Numbered from the stretch's first letter, positions 18,213-26,597 are shown. The stretch: 64,000 nucleotides of DNA from Streptomyces sp. NRRL WC-3626 (GCF_000718785.1 NZ_JOCA01000026.1:1-64000); one strand, 5' to 3'. The notes: generated by a model not told the origin, from the letters alone. Numbers and translations are program-made.

Positions 18213-18263
18213 GGTTCACCCTCTCTCGCCATGATGCCGCGTCGTTCGCGTTGTCGCCCTATG

Positions 18264-18290
18264 GACCGGACGGGCCCGCCGTCTGTGACA
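18264..18290 (-). promoter_or_regulatory. ECF41-like promoter of the patatin operon
   Basis: On the minus strand, TGTCACA (18290-18284) is followed after 16 nt by GGTC (18267-18264). Transcription would start near 18257, giving a ~45-nt leader before the patatin-like ATG. It has the same elements and spacing as ten other sites in this region. Confidence 0.7.
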
Positions 18291-18345
18291 CGGCATGCCT
18301 GTGACGTACGGCGGTGCGGTTCCGTCGTACGTCACAGGCATGCCG
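18291..18345 (-). terminator. 20-bp perfect inverted repeat after the DUF5134 gene
   Basis: Arms 18291-18310 and 18326-18345 are perfectly complementary (CGGCATGCCTGTGACGTACG on the left) around a 15-nt loop. It lies 67 nt downstream of the DUF5134 stop and touches the -35 box of the patatin operon promoter. It most likely ends the DUF5134 transcript. Because the arms contain TGTGACG/CGTCACA, a regulatory role at the neighbouring promoter is also possible. Confidence 0.55.
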
Positions 18346-18412
18346 GCCGTTGCCGCGGTGGTGGTCCTCGGCGAGCTCGATGGACACACTATGTCACATC
18401 GTGTGGAGCGCC

Positions 18413-18964
18413 TCATGGGTGCATCAGCAGCATGACGGCCGTGCCGAGGGCCATCGAGCCGTCCCAGAAGCAGGTGTACGGATCCCCGGCCGTCCTGCGC
18501 CCGGCCGTCGCGCGCAGGCTCGGCATACAGCGGGTCAGTGACCGGAGCGCGCACAGCAGGAGGCAGACCGCCAGCGCTGCGGCGGCCGCCGGTGGGGCCC
18601 CGTGCGAGTGGCCGGTCATACGGTGTGCCATCAGGGCCATCGCCGCCATGTCGGCCGCGTACGGCAGACTCCGCAGGACGGCGGCCGGCCGACGGCCGTG
18701 CCTCCGTACGAGGGCGCTCGCCGGGAACCACAGTGCCGCCGCGGCGAAGAAGGCGGCCTGGGGCGGGCCCGGAACCCCGGCGCCTGGGCTCCACGGCATC
18801 ACGGCCATGGCCAGTGCCATCGCCGTGTGCAGGAGGTGGCCGACCCGGTCGTGCCCTCCTCGGTCCGGGGACAGCACGCCGTGCCACAGCCCCCGGACGG
18901 CCGCGGCCGCGAACAGGGCTGTCAGCAGGCCGGACAGGACATCAGCGGGACGCACGACCACCAC
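18413..18964 (-). CDS. DUF5134 family membrane protein
   Basis: 183 residues with about five membrane helices (VLSGLLTALFAAAAVRGLW, LLHTAMALAMAVMPW, AAFFAAAALWFPASALV, YAADMAAMALMAHRM, ALAVCLLLCALRSL) and His-containing segments such as GHSHG. It matches the actinobacterial DUF5134 family, whose function is unknown. The start is uncertain: ATG 18964 or the GTG codons just inside. The ECF41-like promoter ends about 30 nt upstream. It is divergent from the epimerase-E1 operon, which carries the same promoter type. Confidence 0.75.
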   Translation of the reverse strand: MVVVRPADVLSGLLTALFAAAAVRGLWHGVLSPDRGGHDRVGHLLHTAMALAMAVMPWSPGAGVPGPPQAAFFAAAALWFPASALVRRHGRRPAAVLRSLPYAADMAAMALMAHRMTGHSHGAPPAAAAALAVCLLLCALRSLTRCMPSLRATAGRRTAGDPYTCFWDGSMALGTAVMLLMHP

Positions 18965-18994
18965 TCCGGATTCCGGGACCGTTTACGGGACAGG

Positions 18995-19021
18995 GACCGG
19001 CCGCCCGGCGCGGATGTGACA
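18995..19021 (-). promoter_or_regulatory. ECF41-like promoter of the DUF5134 gene
   Basis: Minus-strand TGTCACA (19021-19015), 16 nt, then GGTC (18998-18995). The predicted transcript start (~18988) leaves a leader of only ~24 nt before the ATG. Confidence 0.68.
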
Positions 19022-19038
19022 GGGAGGACGCGGCACGG

Positions 19039-19065
19039 TGTCACACCGGCGGCGGCAGTCCTGTC
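19039..19065 (+). promoter_or_regulatory. ECF41-like promoter of the epimerase-AceE operon
   Basis: Plus-strand TGTCACA (19039-19045), 16 nt, then TGTC (19062-19065), followed by GTAGG. It is back to back with the DUF5134 promoter 18 nt away and lies ~75 nt before the epimerase ATG. Confidence 0.7.
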
Positions 19066-19141
19066 GTAGGTGATGAGTGGCCGGCTCCGCCGTCACGCAG
19101 ACACCACAGGGGCCGCCGGCCCCGGACGGGAAGGTCCCCAG

Positions 19142-19882
19142 ATGAGAGTCGTCGTCGCAGGTGCCACCGGACTGATCGGTTCCAGGACGGTCGCCGGGCT
19201 CCGGGATCACGGGGTCGAGGTGGTGTCCGTCTCCCGGGGGACGGGCGCCGACGTCGTCACCGGGGAGGGACTCGCCCGGGCGCTGCGGGGCGCGGACGTG
19301 CTCGTGGACGTCACCGACGCCCCCTCGCGTGCGGAGGAGGCCAGTGTGCGGTTCTTCGACACGGCGACCACCAATCTGCTGCGGGCCGCGGCGACCGCGG
19401 GCGCAGAGCACTACGTGGTCCTGTCGGTCGTGGGTGCCGAGCACCTGGAGTCCGGCTACTTCCGTGCGAAGCATCTGCAGGAGGAGCGTGTACGGCGCTC
19501 GCCCCTGCCGCACTCGATCGTGCGGGCCGCGCCGTTCTTCGAGTCCGTCGAGTCCCTGGCGCTGATGAGCACGTACGGGGACGGGGTGCACGCCGCTCCC
19601 GTGCTGGTGCGGCCCGTGTCCACGGACGACGTCGCCGCCGCGGTCGCCCATGTCGCGGTCGGTCTGCCGCTGTTCGGGACGCTCGAGGTCGCCGGCCCCG
19701 AGGAGTTCCGGCTCGACGAGCTCACCGCGAAGCTGCTGGCCGCGCGGGGCGATGTACGCGACGTGGTCACCGACCCCGGCGCCCGGCTCTTCGGCGCGCG
19801 GATCGAGGAGCGCACGCTGCTGCCGCAGTCCCCCGCCCGTGTGGGCCACGAGACGTTCACACGGTGGCTGGCCCGGCGGTGA
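19142..19882 (+). CDS. NmrA/SDR-type epimerase-like oxidoreductase
   Basis: 246 residues. It has the atypical-SDR Rossmann start VVVAGATGLIGSRTVAGLRDHG (GxxGxxG for NAD(P)), then HYVVLSVVGAEHLESGYFRAKHLQEE with the YFRAK that replaces YxxxK. Proteins of this type sense or reduce with NADPH. They are among the standard ECF41-linked genes (epimerase class). ATG 19142 follows GGAAGG; a longer upstream reading lacks a site. The AceE gene starts 51 nt downstream, so the two are likely co-transcribed from the ECF41-like promoter at 19039. It is a paralogue of the genes at 28474 and 38986. The substrate is unknown. Confidence 0.85.
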   Translation: MRVVVAGATGLIGSRTVAGLRDHGVEVVSVSRGTGADVVTGEGLARALRGADVLVDVTDAPSRAEEASVRFFDTATTNLLRAAATAGAEHYVVLSVVGAEHLESGYFRAKHLQEERVRRSPLPHSIVRAAPFFESVESLALMSTYGDGVHAAPVLVRPVSTDDVAAAVAHVAVGLPLFGTLEVAGPEEFRLDELTAKLLAARGDVRDVVTDPGARLFGARIEERTLLPQSPARVGHETFTRWLARR

Positions 19883-19933
19883 ACCGGCCCCGCCCCTTCC
19901 CCACACCACGCCCGAACAGAGAGATGTGCCGCC

Positions 19934-22585
19934 ATGAGTGAGCTCGACCAGCTGCCCGACCGTGACGCCGAGGAGACCGCCGAATGGCAGGCGTCCCTCG
20001 ACGCCGTCATGAAGCACGCGGGGCCGGAACGGGCCGCGTATCTGCTGCGGCGGGTGCACGAGTACGCGGCCGGGTCCGGTGTGGCCCTCCCCCGGCTCCT
20101 CTCCACCGACTACGTCAACACCGTCCCGGCGGCGGCGCAGCCGGCCTTCCCCGGTGACATCGGCATGGAGTCCCGGATCACCGCGCTGAACCGGTGGAAC
20201 GCGGCGGCGATGGTGACCCGCGGCTCCCGCCTGGGACTCGGCGGTCACATCTCCACCTACGCCTCGGCGGCCTGGCTGTACGAGATCGGGTTCAACCACT
20301 TCTTCCACGGCAAGGACGGGGACGGCAGCGGGGATCAGCTGTATGTGCAGGGGCACGCGTCGCCGGGCGTCTATGCCCGCGTGTTCCTCGAAGGGCGGTT
20401 GAGCGAACGGCAGTTGGACGGCTTCCGGCGCGAGGCCGACGGGCAGGGGCTGCCGTCGTACCCGCACCCCAGGCGGCTGCCGTGGCTGTGGGAGTTCCCC
20501 ACGGTCTCCATGGGGCTCGGGCCGCTCGCCGCCATCTACCAGGCCAGGTTCAACCGTTATCTGCACGACCGGGGCATCAAGGACACCTCGGGCTCCCGGG
20601 TGTGGGCGTTCCTCGGCGACGGGGAGATGGACGAGCCCGAGGCGACCGCCGCGCTGACTCTCGCCGCCCGGGAAGGGCTGGACAACCTGACCTTCGTCGT
20701 CAACTGCAATCTGCAGAAGCTCGACGGGCCCGTACGGTCGAACTCGAAGATCGTGCAGGAGCTGGAGGCCAGGTTCCGCGGGGCGGGCTGGAACGTGGTG
20801 AAGTCGCTGTGGGGCGAGGCCTGGGACCCCGTGTTCCGGCAGGACACCGACGGCAGCCTGGTCCGCCGTCTCGCCGAGGCGCCCGACGCGCAGATGCAGA
20901 CGTACGCCGCCCGCGACGCCGCCTACATCCGCGAGCACTTCTTCACCGGCGACGCGCTCTCGGGCATCGCGGCGGGACTGAGCGACGCACAGCTCACCGA
21001 CCTGTTCGGCGACTCGCGCGGCGGGCACGAACCGCTCAAGGTGTACGCCGCCTACCGGGCCGCCGTCGAGCACCGGGGCGAACCGACCGTCATCCTGGCC
21101 CAGACGGTGAAGGGACACACGCTGGGCCCGGACTTCGAGTCGCGCAACGCCAACCACCAGATGAAGAAGCTGACCATGGCGCAGTTCCGCGAGATGCGCG
21201 ATCTCCTGGAACTCCCCATCCCGGACAGCGCGTTGAGCGGGGACCTGGTGCCCTACTGGCACCCCGGCGAGAACGCGCCCGAGGTGCGCTATCTGCGCGA
21301 GCGGCGCGCCGCCCTCGGCGGCCCGGCACCGGTGCGCCGGGTCGCCGCCAAACCGCTGGAGCAGCCGCCCGCCCGGCCGTTCGAGTCCCTGCGGAAGGGG
21401 TTCGGCAAGCAGGAGGTGGCCACCACCACGGCGCTCGTCCGCCTGGTCAAGGACCTGATGCGCGGGAAGGAGACGGGCCCGCGCTGGGTACCGATCATCC
21501 CGGACGAGGCCCGTACGTTCGGCATGGAGGCCCTGTTCCCGACGGCCGGCATCTACTCGCCCGAGGGGCAGACCTACGAACCCGTCGACGCCGACCAGTT
21601 GCTGTACTACCGGGAGGCACGCGACGGGCAGCTCATCGACGAGGGCATCACCGAGGCCGGTTCCCTCGCCGAGTTCACCGCCGCGGCGACCTCGTACGCC
21701 ACGCACGGCGAGCCGATGATCCCGTTCTACATCTTCTACGCCATGTTCGGCTTCCAGCGCACCGGCGACCAGTTCTGGGCGCTCGCCGACCAGCTGGGGC
21801 GCGGCTTCGTCATCGGCGCGACGGCGGGCCGTACGACGATGACCGGGGAAGGGCTGCAGCACGCCGACGGGCACTCGCATCTGCTGGCCTCCACCAATCC
21901 GGCGGCGGTGAGCTACGACCCGGCCTTCGCCTACGAGATCGCGGTGATCGTCCGGGAGGGGCTGCGCCGTATGTACGGCGAACGGCCCGAGGACGTCTTC
22001 TACTACCTGACGGTCTACAACGAGCCGAAGCGGCAGCCGCCCATGCCGGCCGGCCCGTCGGTGGAGGAGGGGATCCTGCGGGGCATCTACCGGTACCGGC
22101 AGGCGCCCTCCCCCGGCGCCGGGCCGGCCATCCAGCTGCTGTCGTCCGGTACGGCGATCCACTGGGCCCTGGAGGCGCAGGAGCTGCTCGCCGCGGACTG
22201 GGGTGTGCCGGCCGACGTGTGGTCGGTGACGTCCTGGACGGAACTGCGCCGTGACGGGCTGTGCGCCGACCGGGCGCGGCTGCGCGGTGAGGAGCGTGTG
22301 CCGTACGTGACGCGGGCGCTGGCGGGCGCACCGGGGCCCGTGCTGGCCGTGAGCGACTGGATGCGGCAGGTGCCGGACCAGATCAGCCAGTGGGTGGAGC
22401 AGGACTACGCGTCGCTGGGCACGGACGGTTTCGGTCTGTCCGACACCCGGGACGCGGTACGCCGCTACTTCCGCGTGGACGCCGAGTCGATCGCCGTGGC
22501 GGCACTGGACCGGCTGGCCCGGACCGGCGCCGTCCCCCCCAAGACGGTGGCACGGGCCCGGGAGCGCTACGGGTGGCAGGGCTGA
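19934..22585 (+). CDS. aceE: Pyruvate dehydrogenase E1 component, homodimeric type
   Basis: 883 residues, the length of single-chain bacterial E1. It decarboxylates pyruvate on thiamine diphosphate and passes the acetyl group to E2. The TPP-binding motif is [11 protein letters not shown]...[14 protein letters not shown] (~residue 228). The N-terminal region [20 protein letters not shown] (seen here as [18 protein letters not shown]) and [21 protein letters not shown] are also typical. E2 and E3 genes are not in the window. The position behind an epimerase under an ECF41-like promoter, inside a stress island, suggests a second, stress-induced copy beside the housekeeping E1. That is inference. 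ATG follows AGAGAGATG-rich sequence with weak Shine-Dalgarno complementarity. Confidence 0.92.
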   Translation: MSELDQLPDRDAEETAEWQASLDAVMKHAGPERAAYLLRRVHEYAAGSGVALPRLLSTDYVNTVPAAAQPAFPGDIGMESRITALNRWNAAAMVTRGSRLGLGGHISTYASAAWLYEIGFNHFFHGKDGDGSGDQLYVQGHASPGVYARVFLEGRLSERQLDGFRREADGQGLPSYPHPRRLPWLWEFPTVSMGLGPLAAIYQARFNRYLHDRGIKDTSGSRVWAFLGDGEMDEPEATAALTLAAREGLDNLTFVVNCNLQKLDGPVRSNSKIVQELEARFRGAGWNVVKSLWGEAWDPVFRQDTDGSLVRRLAEAPDAQMQTYAARDAAYIREHFFTGDALSGIAAGLSDAQLTDLFGDSRGGHEPLKVYAAYRAAVEHRGEPTVILAQTVKGHTLGPDFESRNANHQMKKLTMAQFREMRDLLELPIPDSALSGDLVPYWHPGENAPEVRYLRERRAALGGPAPVRRVAAKPLEQPPARPFESLRKGFGKQEVATTTALVRLVKDLMRGKETGPRWVPIIPDEARTFGMEALFPTAGIYSPEGQTYEPVDADQLLYYREARDGQLIDEGITEAGSLAEFTAAATSYATHGEPMIPFYIFYAMFGFQRTGDQFWALADQLGRGFVIGATAGRTTMTGEGLQHADGHSHLLASTNPAAVSYDPAFAYEIAVIVREGLRRMYGERPEDVFYYLTVYNEPKRQPPMPAGPSVEEGILRGIYRYRQAPSPGAGPAIQLLSSGTAIHWALEAQELLAADWGVPADVWSVTSWTELRRDGLCADRARLRGEERVPYVTRALAGAPGPVLAVSDWMRQVPDQISQWVEQDYASLGTDGFGLSDTRDAVRRYFRVDAESIAVAALDRLARTGAVPPKTVARARERYGWQG

Positions 22586-22709
22586 ACCCCTGGCAGTGAC
22601 ACGGTGTGTCATGACCGGTCGCCGACGGTGTGCGGGCTCCCGCGTCCCCCGGGCGCATACCGTCGGACCGGCTTGTAGCATGGTTGGGCAGGAGTCGGAA
22701 GGGACCACC

Positions 22710-23606
22710 ATGCACACTGGGGATGACACCGATTCCCTCGACCGGGCGACGCGGGACTTCATCGCGGCCCGTCCACAGCTGTTCGGTATCGCGTACCGGG
22801 TGCTCGGCAGTTCCGCGGAGGCCGAGGACGTCCTCCAGGAGGCGTGGCTGCGCTGGCAGAACACCGACCGCGGCGGCGTCCACGAGCCCACGGCGTTCCT
22901 GACCACGATCACCACGCGGCTGGCCATCAACGTCGCCCAGTCCGCGCGGGTGCGGCGGGAGGCCTACGTCGGGCCGTGGCTCCCCGAACCCGTCGACACC
23001 AGCCAGGACCCGCAGATGGGCGCCGAACGGGCCGAGGCGCTGGAGATGGCGGTCCTCCTGCTGCTCGAGAAGCTGAACCCGCTGGAGCGGGGCGCCTATG
23101 TGCTGCGGGAAGCCTTCGACTACCCCTACAAGCAGGTCGCGGAGATCCTGGAGACGAGTGAGGCCAACACCCGTCAGCTGGTGAGCCGGGCGCGCAAGCA
23201 CCTCGCCGCCGAGCGCAAGGAGCCGGTCAGCCCCGCGGAGCACAAGCGCCTGCTGGAGGTGTTCCTCGCCGCCGCGCAGCGGGGCGACATGGCGGTGCTG
23301 GAGAACGTGCTCGCCGCCGACGTCGTCAGCTACGCGGACGGCGGAGGCATCCGGGGGGCCTCGCGGATCCCCGTCGTGGGAATCGACCACGTCTCCAAGT
23401 ACCTCGCCGCCTTCGCCCCCCGGTTCTGGCCGCGGTCACGGACCCGGTGGGTCGAGGCCAACGGCAGGCCGGCTGTCCTCGTCTCGGTCGACGGGGACCC
23501 CATGGCCCTGCTGTCCATCGATGTGTCGGCGGACGGCATCGACCGGATCATGTGGGTGATGAACCCGGCCAAGCTGTCCCCGTACGTGGCGTCGCTGAGC
23601 GGCTGA
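22710..23606 (+). CDS. ECF sigma factor, ECF41-like, with SnoaL-like C-terminal domain
   Basis: 298 residues. Sigma2 (FIAARPQLFGIAYRVLGSSAEAEDVLQEAWLRWQ) and sigma4 (LNPLERGAYVLREAFDYPYKQVAEILETSEANTRQLVSRARKHL) are complete. Residues ~180-298 form the fused SnoaL-like regulatory domain with DGGGIRG (~209) and NPAKL (~284), close to the DGGGK and NPDKL motifs of ECF41. In that group the extension modulates sigma activity instead of an anti-sigma factor. ATG 22710 follows GGAAGGG. A good copy of the TGTCACA promoter is absent upstream; only the short inverted repeat TGACAC-GGT-GTGTCA (~22597-22611) is seen. It follows aceE on the same strand and may drive the promoters of the island. Confidence 0.9.
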   Translation: MHTGDDTDSLDRATRDFIAARPQLFGIAYRVLGSSAEAEDVLQEAWLRWQNTDRGGVHEPTAFLTTITTRLAINVAQSARVRREAYVGPWLPEPVDTSQDPQMGAERAEALEMAVLLLLEKLNPLERGAYVLREAFDYPYKQVAEILETSEANTRQLVSRARKHLAAERKEPVSPAEHKRLLEVFLAAAQRGDMAVLENVLAADVVSYADGGGIRGASRIPVVGIDHVSKYLAAFAPRFWPRSRTRWVEANGRPAVLVSVDGDPMALLSIDVSADGIDRIMWVMNPAKLSPYVASLSG

Positions 23607-23626
23607 GACCCGGTGCCGCCCCATGG

Positions 23627-23640
23627 GGTGTCCGGACACC
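23627..23640. promoter_or_regulatory. 14-nt palindrome upstream of the Ohr gene
   Basis: GGTGTCCGGACACC is a perfect palindrome followed directly by a second CCCGGACACC (23641-23650). It lies between the ECF gene stop and the small ORF that precedes ohr. It may be an operator of an unlinked MarR/OhrR-like regulator, or a small hairpin ending the sigma transcript. No TGTCACA element is present here. Confidence 0.35.
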
Positions 23641-23672
23641 CCCGGACACCCGCGATCCCGAAGGGCGGACAC

Positions 23673-23759
23673 ATGACGACCGCGTTTCGCCCCACCGGCC
23701 CGGGGAAGAGGCCCGGACAGGCACGTCCCACTGTTTCCCAGGCCGGAGTCATGCTGTGA
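23673..23759 (+). CDS. Candidate 28-codon leader ORF coupled to ohr
   Basis: ATG 23673 is preceded at proper distance by GAAGGG. The 28-codon frame (MTTAFRPTGPGKRPG...) ends in a TGA that overlaps the GTG start of the Ohr gene (GTGA). Spacing, ribosome site and overlap suggest a translated leader that feeds ribosomes into ohr. The peptide is basic and Pro/Gly-rich without recognisable domains. It may have no function beyond coupling. Confidence 0.4.
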   Translation: MTTAFRPTGPGKRPGQARPTVSQAGVML

Positions 23760-24253
23760 CCGAGCAGTTCCCGTCGCCCCCACTGTCCGCCGACAAGGGC
23801 TACGCCGGGGCGTCCTTCTCCGCCCTCTACACGACGACCGTGACCGTCGGCGGCGGGGCGTCCGCGCACGGGAGGGCCTCGGGCCGGGCGCGGTCGGACG
23901 ACGGAGTGCTGGACGTGAGTCTCCGTATGCCCGCGGAACTCGGCGGGGACGGTCACGGAACCAATCCCGAGCAGTTGTTCGCCGCCGGGTTCGCGGCCTG
24001 CTTCCACGGGGCGCTGAGCCTGGTGGCGCGGGAGGAGGAACTCGATCCGTCCGGCATCTCCGTGGCGGCGACCGTGGCGTTCGGGCGGGATCCGGCGGAC
24101 GGCGGCTATCTGCTCCGGGTCGGTCTGGTGGTCGGCTGGCCGGGCATCGACCCGGAGATCGCCGAACCCCTGCTGGAGCAGGCGGACTCGCTCTGCCCGT
24201 ACGCCAAGATGACCGCCCGGGGCACCCCCACCACCATCACCCTGGCGTCGTAG
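23756..24253 (+). CDS. Organic hydroperoxide resistance protein (Ohr/OsmC superfamily)
   Basis: 165 residues. The N-terminal FSALYTTTVTVGGGASAHGRASGRARSDDGVLDVSL, the peroxidatic Cys in AAGFAACFHGALSLVA and resolving Cys in DSLCPYAKMTARGTPTTITL mark the Ohr subfamily. Ohr reduces organic hydroperoxides with dihydrolipoamide as electron donor. The GTG start at 23756 was chosen because GGAG lies 7 nt upstream and the conserved region starts soon after. It overlaps the stop of a 28-codon ORF. Its dependence on lipoyl groups fits the neighbouring pyruvate dehydrogenase E1, but that link is inference. No OhrR gene is adjacent. Confidence 0.9.
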   Translation: MTEQFPSPPLSADKGYAGASFSALYTTTVTVGGGASAHGRASGRARSDDGVLDVSLRMPAELGGDGHGTNPEQLFAAGFAACFHGALSLVAREEELDPSGISVAATVAFGRDPADGGYLLRVGLVVGWPGIDPEIAEPLLEQADSLCPYAKMTARGTPTTITLAS

Positions 24254-24258
24254 CCCGC

Positions 24259-24285
24259 TGTCACACGGACGTGGGCCCCACTGTC
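24259..24285 (+). promoter_or_regulatory. ECF41-like promoter of the OsmC-like gene
   Basis: TGTCACA (24259-24265), 16 nt, TGTC (24282-24285), about 40 nt before the ATG and 5 nt after the ohr stop. Confidence 0.68.
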
Positions 24286-24324
24286 TAGTAGGTGAACCAG
24301 TGAGGCACTCCGAAAGGCAGCATC

Positions 24325-24738
24325 ATGACTGGACGCACCGTGTCGGTCCGTGAGGGCCGGCGTCTTGCCCGTTCCCTCACGGTCGGGCCGCACCTCCTGA
24401 CCGCGGACGAGCCCGAGCCGCTGAGCTCGGACACGGGCCCCACACCGGGAGAGCTGCTGCTGGCCGCGCTCGGCTCGTGCACCTCGATGGCCGTCCGCGC
24501 GTACGCGGGCCGGCACGGCTGGCGGCTGGACCACGTCGTCGTGGACCTGCGGTTCGGTCCGCGGGGCGAGATCGTCAAGAACATCCGGATCACCGGCGAT
24601 CTGGAACCCGACCAGATCCAGCGGCTGCTGGCGGTGGCCGGCCGCTGCCCCGTGCAGCGTCTGATCACCGGGGACGTCTCGGTGGTCACCGTGCCCACGG
24701 TCGTCACACCGCGGACCGGGACCCCGCTGCCGAGCTGA
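24325..24738 (+). CDS. OsmC family protein (YhfA-like)
   Basis: 137 residues. ELLLAALGSCTSMAVRAYAGRHGW holds the first conserved Cys and VAGRCPVQRLITG the second. The central VDLRFGPRGEIVKNIRITGDL is the OsmC beta core. Members reduce peroxides or bind acyl thiols; this subgroup is less studied than Ohr. ATG 24325 follows GAAAGGCAG. It has its own ECF41-like promoter directly after ohr. It is convergent with the ferredoxin gene, leaving only 5 nt between the stops, and no terminator is seen there. Confidence 0.85.
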   Translation: MTGRTVSVREGRRLARSLTVGPHLLTADEPEPLSSDTGPTPGELLLAALGSCTSMAVRAYAGRHGWRLDHVVVDLRFGPRGEIVKNIRITGDLEPDQIQRLLAVAGRCPVQRLITGDVSVVTVPTVVTPRTGTPLPS

Positions 24739-24743
24739 CCGCG

Positions 24744-25124
24744 TCAGGACGTCGAGGTCGGGAACCACACGTCGACGTCGTCGGTGTCCTCCCGGCCGAC
24801 GGGAAACACGGCGATGTCCCGCTTCGGTGAACTCTGCGGGGGCAGTCCGGCGACGACGTGATGGTCGCCGCGCCCGTCCCCGGGCGACGCGAGCTCGAAG
24901 AACTCGGCGTTCACGGACCGGTAGTGCGCCCACTGCCGCGGGAGGTCGTCCTCGTGGAAGACCGCCTCCACCGGGCACACGGGCTCGCACGCGTGGCAGT
25001 CGACACATCCGCCGGGGTCGATGTACAGCGTCCGCTCCCCCTCGTGGATGCAGTCCACCGGGCATTCGTCGACGCAGGCCCTGTCCTTGACGTCGACGCA
25101 GGGCTGCGCAATGACGTACGTCAT
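24744..25124 (-). CDS. 7Fe ferredoxin (FdxA type) with C-terminal extension
   Basis: 126 residues. Cys9, Cys17 and Cys50 would hold a [3Fe-4S] cluster and Cys21, Cys40, Cys43 and Cys46 a [4Fe-4S] cluster. The pattern C-x7-C-x3-CP...CxxCxxC-x3-CP is that of actinobacterial FdxA. Residues ~55-105 (VFHEDDLPRQWAHYRSVNAEFF) continue the usual fold. A short tail to 126 (SPKRDIAVFPVGREDTDDVDVWFP) is additional. The start 25124 has GAAGGAG upstream. It is divergent from a ferredoxin reductase, and each gene has its own copy of the same promoter, so the two form a likely electron-transfer pair. Confidence 0.92.
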   Translation of the reverse strand: MTYVIAQPCVDVKDRACVDECPVDCIHEGERTLYIDPGGCVDCHACEPVCPVEAVFHEDDLPRQWAHYRSVNAEFFELASPGDGRGDHHVVAGLPPQSSPKRDIAVFPVGREDTDDVDVWFPTSTS

Positions 25125-25156
25125 CCTCTTCTCCTTCGCCGTCGGCCAGTCGTAAA

Positions 25157-25183
25157 GACCGGGCGACCGGCGCCCTTGTGACA
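25157..25183 (-). promoter_or_regulatory. ECF41-like promoter of the ferredoxin gene
   Basis: Minus-strand TGTCACA (25183-25177), 16 nt, GGTC (25160-25157). The -35 boxes of this and the reductase promoter are 7 nt apart, back to back. Confidence 0.72.
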
Positions 25184-25190
25184 GACGCCC

Positions 25191-25217
25191 TGTCACAGGA
25201 CGCACGGACACACGGTC
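25191..25217 (+). promoter_or_regulatory. ECF41-like promoter of the ferredoxin reductase gene
   Basis: TGTCACA (25191-25197), 16 nt, GGTC (25214-25217). The predicted start is near 25225, about 50 nt before the chosen GTG. Confidence 0.72.
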
Positions 25218-25275
25218 TGATGGATAAATCACACCATGGCTCGCACAGCATGCGACAAGCGAGATGAGGAACATC

Positions 25276-26508
25276 GTGTCTCCTGGGAACAACTTCGTCA
25301 TCGTCGGAGGTGGTCTGGCCGCGGCCAGGGCCGCCGAGGCACTGCGGGAGAACGGTCACGACGGCCCGCTCCTCGTCATCGGCGACGAGCGGGAGCGGCC
25401 GTACGTCCGGCCGCCGCTGTCCAAGGGCTACCTGCTGGGCAAGGAGAACCGCGAGTCGGTCTTCGTGCACCCCGCGCAGTGGTACGCCGAGCACGACGTC
25501 GAGCTGCTCCTGGGCAGGCATGTGCGGTCGGTCGACCCGCGTACCGGGGAGATCGAGCTCGACAGCGGATGGCGCGTTCCCTACGCCAGGCTGCTCCTGG
25601 CCACCGGCTCGTCCCCGCGCCCGCTCGCCGTGCCCGGCGCGGACCTCGACAACGTCCTGTATCTGCGGCGGGTGGCGGACAGCGAGCGGCTCAGGGCCGC
25701 GTTCACCGAGGGCGCCAGGGTCGTCGTGATCGGCGGCGGTTGGATCGGTCTGGAGACCGCGGCGGCCGCCCGGACGGCCGGGGCGGACGTGACGGTGCTG
25801 GTGCACGCGGAGCTGCCGTTGCAGAAGGTCCTCGGGCGGGAGGCGGCTCAGGTCTTCGCCCGGCTGCACGAGGAGCACGGTGTGAAGCTGCGCCCCCGTA
25901 CCGAGGTCGAGCGCATCACCGGCAGCGGCGGACGGGCGGACGGGGTGCTGCTCGCGGACGGCACCCGGCTGGCCGCGGACGCCGTGGTGGTGGGCGTCGG
26001 CGCCACGCCCAACGTCCGGCTCGCGCGGGAGGCGGGTCTGGAGGTGCGCAACGGCATCGTCACCGACGGGGGGCTGCGTACCTCGGCGCCCGGCGTCTTC
26101 GCCGCGGGCGATGTCGCGAACGCGCTCCATCCGCGGTTCGGCCGGCATCTGCGCGTGGAGCACTGGGCGAACGCACTGCACCAGCCGCGCACGGCGGCGC
26201 TGGGCATGCTCGGCGAGGACGCCCTCTACGACCGGCTGCCGTACTTCTACACCGACCAGTACGACCTGGGAATGGAGTACACGGGGTACGTGGAGCCGGG
26301 AGCGTACGACCGTGTCGTCTTCCGCGGCGATGTCGAGGGACGGCGGTTCCTCGCGTTCTGGATGTCCGGCGGCCGCGTCCTGGCGGGCATGAACGTCAAT
26401 GTGTGGGACGTCGTCGACAGCGTCCGCGCGCTCGTGGAGTCCGGGGCGGAGTTCGACGACGCCGCCCTCGCCGATCCCGGCGTACCGCTCGGGAGCCTGC
26501 TGCCCTGA
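25276..26508 (+). CDS. FAD-dependent ferredoxin/rubredoxin reductase (rhodocoxin-reductase type)
   Basis: 410 residues. FAD motif FVIVGGGLAAARAAEALRENG, then VRPPLSKGYLLG, NAD(P)H motif VVVIGGGWIGLETAAAARTAGADV and the second FAD motif TSAPGVFAAGDVAN. Residues ~320-405 form the Reductase_C dimer domain (FYTDQYDLGMEYTGYV). It moves electrons from NAD(P)H to a ferredoxin, usually for a P450 or oxygenase. The GTG at 25276 was preferred to the ATG at 25264 because GAGGA sits 5 nt upstream. The divergent FdxA gene is the obvious partner, and other acceptors in the island are conceivable. Confidence 0.9.
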   Translation: MSPGNNFVIVGGGLAAARAAEALRENGHDGPLLVIGDERERPYVRPPLSKGYLLGKENRESVFVHPAQWYAEHDVELLLGRHVRSVDPRTGEIELDSGWRVPYARLLLATGSSPRPLAVPGADLDNVLYLRRVADSERLRAAFTEGARVVVIGGGWIGLETAAAARTAGADVTVLVHAELPLQKVLGREAAQVFARLHEEHGVKLRPRTEVERITGSGGRADGVLLADGTRLAADAVVVGVGATPNVRLAREAGLEVRNGIVTDGGLRTSAPGVFAAGDVANALHPRFGRHLRVEHWANALHQPRTAALGMLGEDALYDRLPYFYTDQYDLGMEYTGYVEPGAYDRVVFRGDVEGRRFLAFWMSGGRVLAGMNVNVWDVVDSVRALVESGAEFDDAALADPGVPLGSLLP

Positions 26509-26570
26509 CCCCGGGTCGCAGGCGGGTTCCGCCGGGCGCATCCTGGGAGGCGGAGGTCCGTGGCGCCGGG

Positions 26571-26597
26571 TGTCACAACCACCTCGGTCATCCGGTC
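26571..26597 (+). promoter_or_regulatory. ECF41-like promoter of the FrdA/SdhA-like gene
   Basis: TGTCACA (26571-26577), 16 nt, GGTC (26594-26597). A start near 26605 favours GTG 26632, which has its own GGAG, over an in-frame GTG at 26605. Confidence 0.72.

Noticed and set aside
18983..22930. A 1315-codon minus-strand open frame opposite aceE and the epimerase
   Set aside because: Composition (Val/Gly/Arg/His-rich, no domain) is that of an antisense shadow. The plus-strand genes have full motifs, ribosome sites and promoters.
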